A stretch of DNA of 43,967 nucleotides. Source: an uncultured Acetatifactor sp. GTDB lineage: Bacteria; Bacillota; Clostridia; Lachnospirales; Lachnospiraceae. The stretch is from the NCBI GenBank assembly GCA_910586215.1, contig CAJUGH010000033.1:1-43967 (forward strand). The letters are read 5' to 3'. Below, one piece after another: positions 1-9,617 of this stretch. The notes beneath the pieces are model-generated. The model ran no database searches, had not been told where the DNA came from, and saw only the letters and a list, made by a program, of their open reading frames with translations. The translations under genes and the position numbers were made by a program. Positions within the stretch are counted from its first letter, which is position 1; each line of letters starts with the position of its first letter.

Positions 1-47
1 CGTATCCAGCTTGGAAGGCTGGTGTTCTACCATTGAACTACACCCGC
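1..47 (-). tRNA. tRNA-Gly (anticodon TCC), 3' part cut by window edge
   Basis: On the minus strand the gene opens with GCGGGTG at position 47 and shows the D-arm pattern GTTCAATGGTAGAAC and the anticodon loop CTTCCAA, giving anticodon TCC (Gly). The variable loop, T-arm and 3' acceptor strand lie outside the window. It sits 46 nt downstream of tRNA-Phe on the same strand and is probably co-transcribed with it. Confidence 0.93.
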
Positions 48-93
48 ATATATGTCAACGCAGTGACGGCTGTTGCCGTTCCCCTGCGGAGAA

Positions 94-166
<73 letters not shown>

Positions 167-200
167 CTGTAACGTGTATCCTTGCGTCACAACATGGATT

Positions 201-229
201 ATTTTACATGGGAAGGGAGTATTTGTCAA
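201..229 (-). promoter_or_regulatory. SigA-type promoter for the tRNA-Phe/tRNA-Gly unit
   Basis: On the minus strand a perfect -35 TTGACA (224-229) is followed after 17 bp by -10 TAAAAT (201-206). This places transcription start about 30 nt before tRNA-Phe. It also lies between the stop codon of the DUF3810 gene (237) and the tRNAs, so the tRNA unit has its own start. Confidence 0.85.
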
Positions 230-236
230 TACCCTT

Positions 237-1484
237 TTATGTATTTTTTCTATAATACTGGATCAGCAGCCGCACCACCCGGCTGTAGCTGACCTTCCCG
301 TCCGCTATGCCGTTCACCTTCAGGTTAGTGTCAATGAAAGTGTCTGCCGCCTTGTCCACCAGCTTCGTATCAAGCAACGCATTTGCGTTGATCCGGTCCC
401 ACTCCTCCTGGGACACGAAGATATTGTCTTCCCAGACCTGCCGGGACACGGTGACAGGCGGCCTGTCCTGGATGGCCTGCTCGTAAGATGCCCCGCCTGC
501 CTTGCTGGCCCTGTACAGGTCATTGTGCAGGTAGTTCAGCACGCTCAAGTAACCCGCATACTGGAAAAAAGGATCTTCTGCCTTCACACAGGCCAGGAAA
601 CCGATGAAATTGGCCTCGTCCTCATAAATGTACCCGCGCAGATGCGCCAGTTCATGGCACATGGTGGAAGGCTTATTTAGGATATGCATCACATCATTAT
701 AATTCGCCTCCATGGAAAAGGGAAAATAATACCCCTGCATATGCTGCTGGCACATGAAATCCGAGAAAAACATGGCCTTTGGACGGGGGTAATACCCCCC
801 AAGCCTGGAATATTCCTGCCCCAGCGCCGCCATGGCCTGCCTGGCCATATCCTGCATGTCCAGCAGTTCCCCGTCTGCCCCCCTACTGCCAGGATAGACC
901 ACATTGCCCTCCCCATCCCGCTCCATCTCCCCGGCCAGCCGGTTGCACTCCCCTGCCACCAGGTTGTACACTTCGATCAGTTCCCGGATGGTATATTCCC
1001 CGTCATCCCCCTGGAAATGCTGCTCCGAAAAGGGGGTGGCATGGTAGAGCACCAGACAGTTCAAGGTCATAACCAGGCACACGGCCAGCAGAATCCAGGC
1101 AAAGGCCCTGTAATAGTTCCTGACAAGCCGGCCGAAACCACCGGGAACTGCCAGAACCGGACTGCTGCCCTTCCCATCAAGTGCCCTTTGCCTGCTTTCC
1201 ACTGCTTTCCTGCCTGCCACCCTGCGGACCAGGGCCACGCCGCCCACGACGATCCACCCAATCCCCAGCGCCAGGGCCGCCACTACCAGCAGCAGCCCTG
1301 CCAGGATCATCCACTCCCCCACGGAAAAGGGAAACAGGCCCGTAAGCCTTCCATAGGTATTCACCCATATGGGGAAAACATGCCCGATATACCAGTCACA
1401 GAAAGCCGCACTGTTCCAGGCGCACAGGTTCAGGAGCGCTACAAAGGCCGCCACACACCAGTATATAATAGTGCTTCTGGCCAT
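237..1484 (-). CDS. DUF3810-family membrane protein with HExxH metalloprotease-like motif
   Basis: A 415-residue protein with two or three hydrophobic segments in its first ~170 residues, including one close to the N-terminus and one near residue 145-160, followed by a large soluble domain. That domain carries HELAH in the context CHELAHLRGY (around residue 275), then a downstream E in YEDEANF, the layout of a zinc metallopeptidase of the DUF3810 family. No substrate is known to me. The start at 1484 is chosen because AGGA lies 8 nt upstream; an ATG at 1526 in the same frame, overlapping the stop of the DUF3048 gene by 8 nt, has no clear ribosome-binding site but remains possible. The gene follows the DUF3048 lipoprotein gene closely and is probably in one operon with it, suggesting a shared envelope role. 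Confidence 0.85.
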   Translation of the reverse strand: MARSTIIYWCVAAFVALLNLCAWNSAAFCDWYIGHVFPIWVNTYGRLTGLFPFSVGEWMILAGLLLVVAALALGIGWIVVGGVALVRRVAGRKAVESRQRALDGKGSSPVLAVPGGFGRLVRNYYRAFAWILLAVCLVMTLNCLVLYHATPFSEQHFQGDDGEYTIRELIEVYNLVAGECNRLAGEMERDGEGNVVYPGSRGADGELLDMQDMARQAMAALGQEYSRLGGYYPRPKAMFFSDFMCQQHMQGYYFPFSMEANYNDVMHILNKPSTMCHELAHLRGYIYEDEANFIGFLACVKAEDPFFQYAGYLSVLNYLHNDLYRASKAGGASYEQAIQDRPPVTVSRQVWEDNIFVSQEEWDRINANALLDTKLVDKAADTFIDTNLKVNGIADGKVSYSRVVRLLIQYYRKNT

Positions 1485-1518
1485 TGTCTTTTTCCTGCCT
1501 GTGCCAGGTTTATCTGTT

Positions 1519-2745
1519 TTATTCATAAGAAATCTTGTCCGCATATTCCTTCCAGATACAGCAGATCCAGGTCTTGCCCTGGTTGAACACGATCTCATTG
1601 CCGTTCTCGTCCCGGAAGGTATTGTTGTCGTAGTCATCCCTATGTTCCCAGGTGCCCTTGATCACCTTGCCATTGGTGAATACATAGGCATCCCCTTTGC
1701 CATGCAGCTCGAATGCCAGGTATCCGTTGGCATCCCTGGCCTCCCCATGGCAGATCTTGAACACTACGTTAGAGACAGCAAGCTGTTCCCCGTTGTACTC
1801 ATCTATCTGGGCAGAGCCGTACTGGGAACGGTAGTAAAGCCCGTCCTTCGGATTGTACTCGAAACAGGGGTTGGCATTGCCATAGCCGCCGCTGTTGGAC
1901 TGGGTACCGCCGGGATAGACCTTGGTGGCATCGGGATAACTGTCGTAGGTAGCCACATATCCCTCGTCCGCAAAAGTAAAGGCCTGGTCAAATTTCCCAT
2001 AATCTGCATATGTCTTGTCATAGCCCAGTCTGTCCACTGCCTTCTTGTAGCCATCGATAAACAGATAACCCGTATATTCCTTGCTGTATCCCGGCCTGCT
2101 CACACGGTCGTAGGCCTCCGAGGCGCCGCCCTGCTCAATCCCTAACAAGGGCTGGCTCACATTGTCGATCCTGTCAGTATTGATAATGGGTGCCACATAG
2201 GGAACAGCCAGACCCCAGTTGCAGTAAATGGAGCCGTAAGCCATAGCCTCATATACGTAGTAGTCGCGGCTGCTTCGTGCAGGCCCGATGCGATCCAGGT
2301 CATCGTAGTCCTCGAAGATCCCCATGATTCGGGTAATGGCTCCCTCCACCGGTGCCTCATAGATAATGCTGGCATAGGAAATGCCATATTGGGGCATGGC
2401 CGCTTTGTTGTTAGGGATCATCAGGGCCAGGCTTCTCCTGTTGGCCACTTCCGCATCCTTCCACTCACCGGTGAGACGGCTCTGTACCTGGCCATTGACC
2501 TCACTTCTCTGGCCGATGGTGTGGGTCTCTCCACCAGGCTTGCGGCCTGTAGCATCTGTCTCGCCTCCCTCCTCTTCCCCGGAAGGTTCATCCGGCGTGG
2601 ATGGATCAAGTGTATCAGAAGGTTCATCACTTACGGTCTGGGGAGGCAGGGTCTGTAAGGGAGAGTCTGTAGGTACATCCTCTCCACATCCCGTCACCAT
2701 CAGTCCCATTGCAATCACGATAGCTGCTAATACTTTCCTTTTCAT
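1519..2745 (-). CDS. DUF3048 (YerB-like) lipoprotein
   Basis: A 408-residue exported lipoprotein. The N-terminus is a lipoprotein signal peptide (MKRKVLAAIVIAMGL, then VTGC lipobox, Cys about residue 20), followed by a Pro/Ser/Thr/Glu-rich linker to about residue 70. The remaining ~330 residues form the DUF3048 fold, recognised by phrases such as NRRSLALMIPNN and GPARSSRDYYVYEA near the middle. The function of DUF3048 proteins is not established. The start at 2745 is supported by AAAGGA 8 nt upstream. The stop codon overlaps or abuts the start region of the DUF3810 gene, so the two are probably translated from one message. Confidence 0.9.
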   Translation of the reverse strand: MKRKVLAAIVIAMGLMVTGCGEDVPTDSPLQTLPPQTVSDEPSDTLDPSTPDEPSGEEEGGETDATGRKPGGETHTIGQRSEVNGQVQSRLTGEWKDAEVANRRSLALMIPNNKAAMPQYGISYASIIYEAPVEGAITRIMGIFEDYDDLDRIGPARSSRDYYVYEAMAYGSIYCNWGLAVPYVAPIINTDRIDNVSQPLLGIEQGGASEAYDRVSRPGYSKEYTGYLFIDGYKKAVDRLGYDKTYADYGKFDQAFTFADEGYVATYDSYPDATKVYPGGTQSNSGGYGNANPCFEYNPKDGLYYRSQYGSAQIDEYNGEQLAVSNVVFKICHGEARDANGYLAFELHGKGDAYVFTNGKVIKGTWEHRDDYDNNTFRDENGNEIVFNQGKTWICCIWKEYADKISYE

Positions 2746-2785
2746 GAAAAAAGTCCTTTCTTGCCTTTCCTGCAATTTTTCTTCT

Positions 2786-2815
2786 ATTTTATCTCCAAAT
2801 GGCACCTTTTGTCCA
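2786..2815 (-). promoter_or_regulatory. Promoter upstream of the DUF3048-DUF3810 operon
   Basis: On the minus strand TGGACA (2810-2815, five of six matches to the -35 consensus) is followed after 18 bp by TAAAAT (2786-2791), 41 bp before the DUF3048 start codon. Position and match are both good, but it is predicted from sequence only. Confidence 0.6.
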
Positions 2816-2878
2816 TTTATTCGAGCAAAATTTAATAAAAATTAATGATTTTGACATTTTTAGGGTGTGTCCGGATTC

Positions 2879-5800
2879 CTACCGGTACAGCACATAGTCC
2901 TGCATTTCCCGGATAAACCCAGCCGCAGACAGGGCCTCTCTCACTTCTTCCCCATCCGGATATTCCTTCACGATCACCCGCTTCTGTCCCGGGAACAGCC
3001 TGCCCCTGTGATATTCCCGGGCAAACCCCTGAAGGCAGTCTGCCAGCAGTCCCTCATGAAGTTGTGCAAGGAGCCGCAGGGTCTTCCCCTGTCTCTCCAG
3101 CACCACCAGGGGACGGCCTTCCAGGCATGCCACCACATTTCCCGGCACATTCTGGAAACTACAGCCCTCCCTGTGGGGCAGTATCTTCCCCCAGGGCTGT
3201 GCCGGGTCTGCCGCATGGATCCATACCGGATCCTGGCCCAGACGTCCCGGATCCTGCAGGATATGTACCACATAGTCCGCGTCCTCCCTGCGGATAAACT
3301 GGGCGCCGGACAGCCCTTCCACAAAATAACCTCTTCTGGCCTGGCCCGTGTACTCCCAGATCCGCAGCAGGGACAGGGCTTCCTGCCAGGGCAGTCCCCA
3401 GGCTGCCGCCGTCTCCCTGCACAGGATCAGGCTGCGTCCAAAGCATCTTGCCAGGCGTTGTTCCAGAGCCTGCTCCTTCAAGGGACGCACCACATCCCAC
3501 CTTCCTGCATGCAGGGCCTTCACACGGGTATTTACCTGCTGGCGCACACTAGCCTTCCGGGTCTTCTCCTGTTGCAGCCACTGCCGCACCGGCACAAAGC
3601 TGTCCGCATATACCAGCCCTTTTTCCAGCAGGGACAGCAAAGTGGCGTGGGGGGATTCCCCAGGCAGCACACCGTTTAACGCCTGCATAAAGCTGGCTCC
3701 CCGCCGCAGCAGGGCCTCATACAGAAGCTGCTCCTTCTCTGTCAGTGTCTGCTGCCTGGCAGCCACGGCTGGATCTGCATCCCAGTCGATTTCCTCCTGG
3801 AAGTCAAAACGCAGGTTTCCCTTTCCTTCCATGTGCCAGAACAGTTCCCCTTCTGCCAGGAAAGTATCCAGCATGGATTCCCGGTAGCCTCCGATCCGCC
3901 CAGGCAGCAGAAGGCCTTCCCAGGCAGCGGCGGACAAGGCGCAGCCTGCATATTGCCTCAGTACCTCCTTCAGGCGTTCCGGCCCAGGAGAGCCGGATTC
4001 CAGTCGCCCCAGAAGCAATGCCGCATAGTTCTCCCCAGGACAGGTCCTGGCCTCCTGCCTGCGGTTTTGCAGGGTCTGCATCCTGGCCCGCCGGTACAGG
4101 GCCGCATGGTAGTAAATACCTGCCTGGCACTCGGCTTCTCCAGTGCGGCACAGTTCCTCCAGGATCCGGGCCGCCAGGGAGACGGTCCAACCGTAGCGGG
4201 CGGCCACCTGGGCGGCATCTGCCGCACCCCGGTAGCGCAGCATACGCCGGACAATATGAAGCTGTTCCCTGCCAGGACAGGACGCCATCCGGCCACCTTC
4301 TTCCTCTCTGCCCCCAGGTTCCAGGGCAGACAGGGAACCCAGGTCCTGGCCTGTAGCAGGCTCCCGCGCTGTCTGGTACTCCGATCCCTGGCCTGGCCCG
4401 GCATCCAGTGCCACACGGTACTCCGCTTCCTGCTCCGCGGCGATCCACAGGCCCTGCTCCAGGTACAGCACCCTGCCTTCCCTGGCCAATTCTTCCAGCC
4501 ACTGCACCGGCACATCCAGCTCCCCGCCTGCCAGATCCCCTTCCGTCATCAACAGGGCGTGAAGACTGGCCGAATTCTCCGGCAGACGGCTTCTCCCAGA
4601 CACCTGGGCCAGTTCCCGGCTGCCCGGCTGTATCAGTTCCTTTTCCTGGGCCAGGGCCTCCTGCATGGCCTCCTCCACGGCTCCATGGATCCCCCTGGGT
4701 GTAGGGGCATAGTCATACATGACCGCCGCCTCCTGTGCCCACTGTAGGGGCAGGGACATGGGCGAAGGTGTCTGTGTATATACTTCCCGTACCTGCACAG
4801 CCCCGGAGCGGATGTCATACAGCAGTTCCCGCAGCCCTTCTGCGTCCCACAGTTCTCCCAGGCATTCCCTCCTGGTCTCCCGGATCAGGGGATGCTCCTT
4901 CCTGCGGACTACCTGCTGCAACATCTCGGCACTTTTCAGCCGCTGCATCCACAGGGGATGCCTTCCGTTTTTCCGCACCCCCATCATCAGTGCCCTGCCG
5001 CTGTTGTAGCGGAAGGCCATATTGAACAGGGGCGTGGCAGGCAGCAGGATCTCCAGGTGCCTGATACAAGTGTCGGGATCCACCCGCTGCAGGATACCCT
5101 CCGGCAGGCTGGCATCCCCATAGGAATACAGCAGGAAACCATCCTCCTCATCCACGCTTCCCACGTCCCGGTCTAACTGCGCCCTGGCGGCTTCCGCTGC
5201 CAGCAGGGCAAAAGGTGCATTGATCCGTCTGCCAAAAAGGGAATGAACCATCAGCTGGCTGTTCCCGGACTGATCCCGGAAATGTTCCACCAGGATGGTC
5301 CTGTGATCCGGCAGACTGCCAAGGATCCCCATCTGCCGCTCCAGGTACCCGGCCGCCAGCAGGGAGGCAGATTCATCCAGCCCCAGTTCCCCCAGGGCCT
5401 CCCGCAGCCGGCCCTCTTCTGCTGCCTCCTGCAGGGCATGGAACATGCGCCCGAAAGCCTCCCCGGTCCGCTTATTCCGCCCTTTGATCTCCCCTTTCCA
5501 GAAGGGCAGCCTGGCTCCTTCCACAGCCGTCTGGGTTACTGTCACCGTATCCCTGCCAATATTCGTCACTTTCCAGGCAAAGGCCCCCAGGATAAAACGG
5601 TCTCCCTTCTGGGTCTCATAGACGAATTCCTCGTCCACCTCCCCCAGTCTGACTCCTTCCTCCGTCCTGACGGTATACAGTCCCTTGTCCGGAATGGTTC
5701 CTCCTGCGGAGACCGCCAGCATGCGGCTGTAACCGTCCCCTTCCACCCGTCCATGGATCCTGTCATAGAGAATCCTGGGGCGTGCCGGGACGTCTCGCTC

Positions 5801-7150
5801 ATGCTCATAATCCCCAGCCAGCATCCCCAGTACCGCCTCCACATCTTCCCTGGACAGATTCCGGAAAGGCCATGCCCTGGGCAGAATCTCCATCACCTCT
5901 TCCACCTCATAACTCTTGAAAGCTGCCATGGACACCAGGTGCTGGGCCAGCACATCCAGGCATTCCTCCGGCGGGTTCAGATGCTCCACCCCGCCCTGCC
6001 TGGCCAGCTGGGCCGTCATGCCACAGGACACACATTCTGCCGCCGTCCTGGGAAACAGATACATCACACTGACCCGGCCGGGATTGTGTCCGGCCCGGCC
6101 CAGCCTCTGCATGGTACCCGAAACGGTGCGGGGACAGCCCACCTGCAGTACCTGGTCAATCTCCCCCACATCGATTCCCAGTTCCATGGAGGAAGTGGCA
6201 CACAACAGCCTGAGCCGCCCTTCCCGCAGGGCCATCTCTGTCTGCGCCCGCTGCTCCTTGGAAAGGCTTCCATGATGAACCCTGGCAAAATCCTCCCCAC
6301 CCAGGAGATTCACATAATAAGCCAGCTTCTCCGCATACCGCCTTCCCTCTACAAAGGCAATGACACTGCGGCTGCCCTGGCAGTACCGGAACACCAGGCT
6401 GCCCAGTTCCTCCCACACCGGATCCTTCCGGTGTTTTTCGGTGGCATCCACATAAGGACTGAGTACCTGCAGGCTCACCTGCTTCTTCATGGCGGGGGCA
6501 GCGATCCCCACCTCCTCCGGTGCCAGGTACCTGGCTGCCTGGTCCAGGGGTTCTATGGTGGCAGACAGTCCGATCCTCTGCAGGTGCCGTCCGCAGAGCT
6601 GGTCCAGACGGGCCAGGGACAGCATCAGATGGGCACCCCGCTTGGTATCTATGATGGCATGCAGTTCATCCAGGATCACTGCCCTGGCAGTGGCCAACAC
6701 ATTCTGTCCCGTCTTGCTGGTCAGCATCAAGTATAGGGATTCCGGGGTAATGATCAAGATATGAGGAGGCTTTCTCACCATCTGCTGCCGCTCTCTCTGG
6801 GGAGTATCCCCGGTGCGGATCCCTACCCGGATCTCTTCCTCCGCCCCGATTCCCTCAAGGGGGCGCCGCAGGTTCTCCCGGATGTCCGCCGCCAGGGATT
6901 TCAAGGGAGAGACGTAGATCAGTTGCAGTTCTTGTCCTAAAGTGCCTTCCCTGGCCTGCTGTTTCATCTGATCCAAAAACACAAGGAAAGCAGACAGGGT
7001 CTTGCCGGTTCCCGTGGGGGCGCTCACCAGTGCATGCCTGCCCGATGCAATGATAGGCCAGGCTGCCTGCTGCACCGGGGTTGGTTCCCCCAGCGCGGCT
7101 GCAAACCAGTCTGCCGTTTCCCTGGCAAAAAGGTGCAAAATATCTGACAT
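2879..7150 (-). CDS. Lhr-type DEAD/DEAH-box superfamily 2 ATP-dependent helicase
   Basis: A 1423-residue helicase of the Lhr (large helicase-related) family, which unwinds nucleic acid with ATP and is linked to DNA repair. The N-terminal ~400 residues contain the full SF2 set: the Q-like region PTPVQQAAW (24-32), Walker A APTGTGKT (44-51), motif Ia SPLKSLAAD, motif II DELHAI, motif III SATI, and motif VI QRLGRAGHNPG near residue 355. The rest matches the winged-helix plus long C-terminal region of full-length Lhr; the length is near that of long-form Lhr (about 1400-1500 residues). The start has AGAGGA 6 nt upstream. A GNAT gene lies 43 nt upstream on the same strand. No nuclease partner is visible nearby. 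Confidence 0.9.
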   Translation of the reverse strand: MSDILHLFARETADWFAAALGEPTPVQQAAWPIIASGRHALVSAPTGTGKTLSAFLVFLDQMKQQAREGTLGQELQLIYVSPLKSLAADIRENLRRPLEGIGAEEEIRVGIRTGDTPQRERQQMVRKPPHILIITPESLYLMLTSKTGQNVLATARAVILDELHAIIDTKRGAHLMLSLARLDQLCGRHLQRIGLSATIEPLDQAARYLAPEEVGIAAPAMKKQVSLQVLSPYVDATEKHRKDPVWEELGSLVFRYCQGSRSVIAFVEGRRYAEKLAYYVNLLGGEDFARVHHGSLSKEQRAQTEMALREGRLRLLCATSSMELGIDVGEIDQVLQVGCPRTVSGTMQRLGRAGHNPGRVSVMYLFPRTAAECVSCGMTAQLARQGGVEHLNPPEECLDVLAQHLVSMAAFKSYEVEEVMEILPRAWPFRNLSREDVEAVLGMLAGDYEHERDVPARPRILYDRIHGRVEGDGYSRMLAVSAGGTIPDKGLYTVRTEEGVRLGEVDEEFVYETQKGDRFILGAFAWKVTNIGRDTVTVTQTAVEGARLPFWKGEIKGRNKRTGEAFGRMFHALQEAAEEGRLREALGELGLDESASLLAAGYLERQMGILGSLPDHRTILVEHFRDQSGNSQLMVHSLFGRRINAPFALLAAEAARAQLDRDVGSVDEEDGFLLYSYGDASLPEGILQRVDPDTCIRHLEILLPATPLFNMAFRYNSGRALMMGVRKNGRHPLWMQRLKSAEMLQQVVRRKEHPLIRETRRECLGELWDAEGLRELLYDIRSGAVQVREVYTQTPSPMSLPLQWAQEAAVMYDYAPTPRGIHGAVEEAMQEALAQEKELIQPGSRELAQVSGRSRLPENSASLHALLMTEGDLAGGELDVPVQWLEELAREGRVLYLEQGLWIAAEQEAEYRVALDAGPGQGSEYQTAREPATGQDLGSLSALEPGGREEEGGRMASCPGREQLHIVRRMLRYRGAADAAQVAARYGWTVSLAARILEELCRTGEAECQAGIYYHAALYRRARMQTLQNRRQEARTCPGENYAALLLGRLESGSPGPERLKEVLRQYAGCALSAAAWEGLLLPGRIGGYRESMLDTFLAEGELFWHMEGKGNLRFDFQEEIDWDADPAVAARQQTLTEKEQLLYEALLRRGASFMQALNGVLPGESPHATLLSLLEKGLVYADSFVPVRQWLQQEKTRKASVRQQVNTRVKALHAGRWDVVRPLKEQALEQRLARCFGRSLILCRETAAAWGLPWQEALSLLRIWEYTGQARRGYFVEGLSGAQFIRREDADYVVHILQDPGRLGQDPVWIHAADPAQPWGKILPHREGCSFQNVPGNVVACLEGRPLVVLERQGKTLRLLAQLHEGLLADCLQGFAREYHRGRLFPGQKRVIVKEYPDGEEVREALSAAGFIREMQDYVLYR

Positions 7151-7193
7151 TATCAGTCCTCTTCCAATCTCTTCTGATGCTTCAAATATGGTT

Positions 7194-7745
7194 CTATTCC
7201 GTCTCCCTTATGACATATTTCATAGGTGTATACCGAATTCCGTGTTTTTCCTGTTCCTCTGCCAGGGATTCAAACCCTAAATGTATGTAAAAAGGTTTGC
7301 CATAAGGCGAAGCGTTCAAGGTAACTGCTTGAATAGCCGGGTTCTTCTGCCGGATATCTGCCAATAAGTACCGGAAAATGGCGGTGGCGATACCCTTCCT
7401 GTGGTATTCCTTCCTGGTAAATACCAGGTTAATATGGGTTTCCGAACGCATTCCTATGATACCGGCCATCCTGCCCCGTGTCTGGTCTGCCTGCTGCATG
7501 GCACACTGGCCATCCCTTCCATCCTGCCTTTCCTCCCCACTTTCCTCATGGATAAAAGCGGCATAGATAGGGACAACTCCCTGGCGGCACATGGTGATAA
7601 ACTGTTCATTTTCCACAATATCCCGCCTAAAAGTTTCCGTTCCTTCTGGCCGGTAATCCGGCGCCTCAAATTCCAGGAAAACTTCCCAGGCCAGGGCCAG
7701 GGCTTCCTCTACTTCATCGCTGCGAATTTTTCTTATTTCATACAT
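7194..7745 (-). CDS. GNAT family N-acetyltransferase
   Basis: A 183-residue GCN5-related acetyltransferase, expected to move an acetyl group from acetyl-CoA to an unknown amine. The acetyl-CoA binding motif A is visible as VFTRKEYHRKGIATAIF (around residues 119-135, with the R/Q-x-x-G-x-A loop as HRKGIA), and motif B as NASPYGKPFYIHLGFE. Between the first two sheets there is an extra polar stretch (about residues 69-92, rich in E, R, Q and D) that typical small GNATs lack. The start codon has GAGGG upstream. It lies just upstream of the helicase gene with a 43-nt gap and may share its message; the functional link is unclear. Confidence 0.85.
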   Translation of the reverse strand: MYEIRKIRSDEVEEALALAWEVFLEFEAPDYRPEGTETFRRDIVENEQFITMCRQGVVPIYAAFIHEESGEERQDGRDGQCAMQQADQTRGRMAGIIGMRSETHINLVFTRKEYHRKGIATAIFRYLLADIRQKNPAIQAVTLNASPYGKPFYIHLGFESLAEEQEKHGIRYTPMKYVIRETE

Positions 7746-7899
7746 ATTTATACCCTCTTGCGCTTAAAGGGGGTCACACCCTCTCTGACACATACCATTC
7801 CATAGTTGAAATTCTTGACCGAAAAGTCTTGTTCCTAAGTTTTACTGTATGATGGTTTACCTTCGTATTTATACTCCATATACGCTTTCGTGGATATCC

Positions 7900-9078
7900 T
7901 CAGTCTCCTACCCTTACCAGATAAATACAGGGCTTTTCCTCCCTGTCTGACACGAAGACCACCGCTCCATTGTCCTGGGTAAAACAGGGATGGGGATGAG
8001 AATCCTGGGAATTGCCATGGATAGCCAGCCAGGAGGTGCCGTGGTAGCATAGCCTTCTCTCCTGTCGCTTCTCCACATCCACCAGATAAATGAAATCATT
8101 TTTCACTTCCCCGGGCATCTCTTCCCGTTTCTCCTTGCCCAGAAGATGGATGGGTACATCACTTCCCTGGGCATCCCCTACCATGTAGCGGTTCTTCCTG
8201 TCACAGATGAAATGGGCATAGGGGGAGCAGGGCATGAAGATTTCTTCTTCCAGGGTATCCGGGTCGATCATACGGATGTTCTCTGCCTTCTCCCCTGTGG
8301 TTTCCCGGTATACAAAGGCCAGCTTCGAACCGTCCGGCAGCCAGAATTCGTGGGTAAGGATCAAGTCATTTGGCTGCTCCCTGCAGCATCTGTACCGGCT
8401 ACCGTCACTCTGCACCAGCCACAGCCTGGCATCGATCAAATCGTAAGGCCCCTCGTGGCAGAACAGGATGGTGTCCGGATCCCCAGGACGGATCTGGGCA
8501 TGGCCGAACCAGCAATTGTCCTCCAGCACCGTGTGAAAGGCTTCTGTCTCCAGATCCCCGTACACGATCCGACAGCGGGGCTTTGCCAGACAGGTGGCCG
8601 CAAAGGAATTCCACCCCTCCCCTTTCTTCGGTGCTGGCCGGGAAGCTTCCAGCATCTCCACGATCACCAGGTAACGGTTGTCATCGCTCATGCCCCAATT
8701 GCCCCCTGCCCAGCCTTCCGGAACGTTATAAACGCTTTCCCGTTTCCAGGTGGACAGTTCCAGCCGCCATATCTTTTTCCCCTGCAAGTAAAACACATAC
8801 CTGTCGTCTGCGGAAATCATGCCGCCATAGTCATCCAGTTCCCCGCCTTCCGTGAGCTGCACCGCCTCCCCGGTCCCAAGATCCATCAGATAGAGCTGCC
8901 TCTCCCCCTCCAGTTCCGGACAGTACAGCAGTTTCCTGCCATCATTCGTAGACATTTTGTTGTAGAAATACATGTGGTGGCTTGTATGGTCCGGCTCTGT
9001 CAAGCGTGTGACCCGGATGCCTGTGTGAGGATCCGTGTATGTAGTGAAATGATTGTAAATTTTGTCTCCAATTGCCAT
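7900..9078 (-). CDS. Oligogalacturonide lyase family protein (PL22-type beta-propeller)
   Basis: A 392-residue protein without a signal peptide that matches the cytoplasmic oligogalacturonate lyase family (Pectate_lyase22), which cleaves short unsaturated oligogalacturonides by beta-elimination using a metal and histidines. The family fold is a seven-bladed propeller; the repeated blade pattern is seen in stretches like TNDGRKLLYC, SADDRYVFYL, SDDNRYLVIV and TQDNGAVVFVSD. Likely active-site stretches are FGHAQIRPGD, CHEGPY, LTHEFWLPDG and SHPHPCFTQDN. The start is supported by AGGAAGGAG upstream of the ATG. No other pectin genes are visible within the window, so the substrate could be a related uronate oligomer. 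Confidence 0.82.
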   Translation of the reverse strand: MAIGDKIYNHFTTYTDPHTGIRVTRLTEPDHTSHHMYFYNKMSTNDGRKLLYCPELEGERQLYLMDLGTGEAVQLTEGGELDDYGGMISADDRYVFYLQGKKIWRLELSTWKRESVYNVPEGWAGGNWGMSDDNRYLVIVEMLEASRPAPKKGEGWNSFAATCLAKPRCRIVYGDLETEAFHTVLEDNCWFGHAQIRPGDPDTILFCHEGPYDLIDARLWLVQSDGSRYRCCREQPNDLILTHEFWLPDGSKLAFVYRETTGEKAENIRMIDPDTLEEEIFMPCSPYAHFICDRKNRYMVGDAQGSDVPIHLLGKEKREEMPGEVKNDFIYLVDVEKRQERRLCYHGTSWLAIHGNSQDSHPHPCFTQDNGAVVFVSDREEKPCIYLVRVGD

Positions 9079-9210
9079 ATGAAATTCTCCTTCCTAAAAA
9101 AGAGTGACTTGCCTATGTACCAAAGTTTTCCCCATACAAGCTATCGGATGTTGTTTTCCACAGTGTTCCTTGGATACTTCGCATCTTTCAAAACTGCTGT
9201 ATTATCTCAT

Positions 9211-9606
9211 TCATGATAAGAGTAGCTCATCGCACCTTTTATGGAATTCTGCCACAGACATTTCTGCCCTGGCAGCAGCTTCCTCCGTTTTCAGGATCCC
9301 ATCCTTCACCAGCCCATAAAGCGTAACGAGAATACCTTGGCTTATTCCTTGGCTTTCTCCATCTTTTACACCCTCTTCATATTTTCTCTTCTGCATATCT
9401 TCGATTGCTTTACACATATTTACACTCCCCTCTTCTTCCTCTATTTCCATTTCTATTCCTGCGCATTCCTTAATGGTATTTGCGGCCTTCCAGTCCAGGT
9501 TCTGGAATCTGTCATTTTCCTGTAACAGTTTCTCCAGTTTTTTCTCGTCTTTGGAATATTTCAAAAAAGAGACAACTTCCCTCAAGCTGGAATGGAACAG
9601 TCCAAT
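9211..9606 (-). pseudogene. Truncated C-terminal piece of an Rpn-type PD-(D/E)XK nuclease/transposase-like gene
   Basis: The reading frame opens directly after an in-frame TAA at 9607-9609 and encodes only the C-terminal helical part of Rpn-family proteins: a segment like HSSLREVVSFLKYSKD, then LLQENDRF, then an acidic stretch, NMCKAIEDM and a Gly/Glu-rich coiled tail with GESQGISQGI. The N-terminal nuclease domain is missing and the next gene begins 11 nt beyond. A TTG at 9583-9585 could start a 124-residue product but has no clear ribosome-binding site. A related C-terminal region occurs at the far end of the window (43483-43967), showing that this family has several copies in the genome. 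Confidence 0.75.
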
Positions 9607-9617
9607 TTATGCCAATG

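Noticed and set aside
5243..6736. Plus-strand open frame (497 residues) opposite the helicase
   Set aside because: Its composition (His, Pro, Gln-rich) is typical of an antisense shadow; the helicase frame carries all SF2 motifs there.
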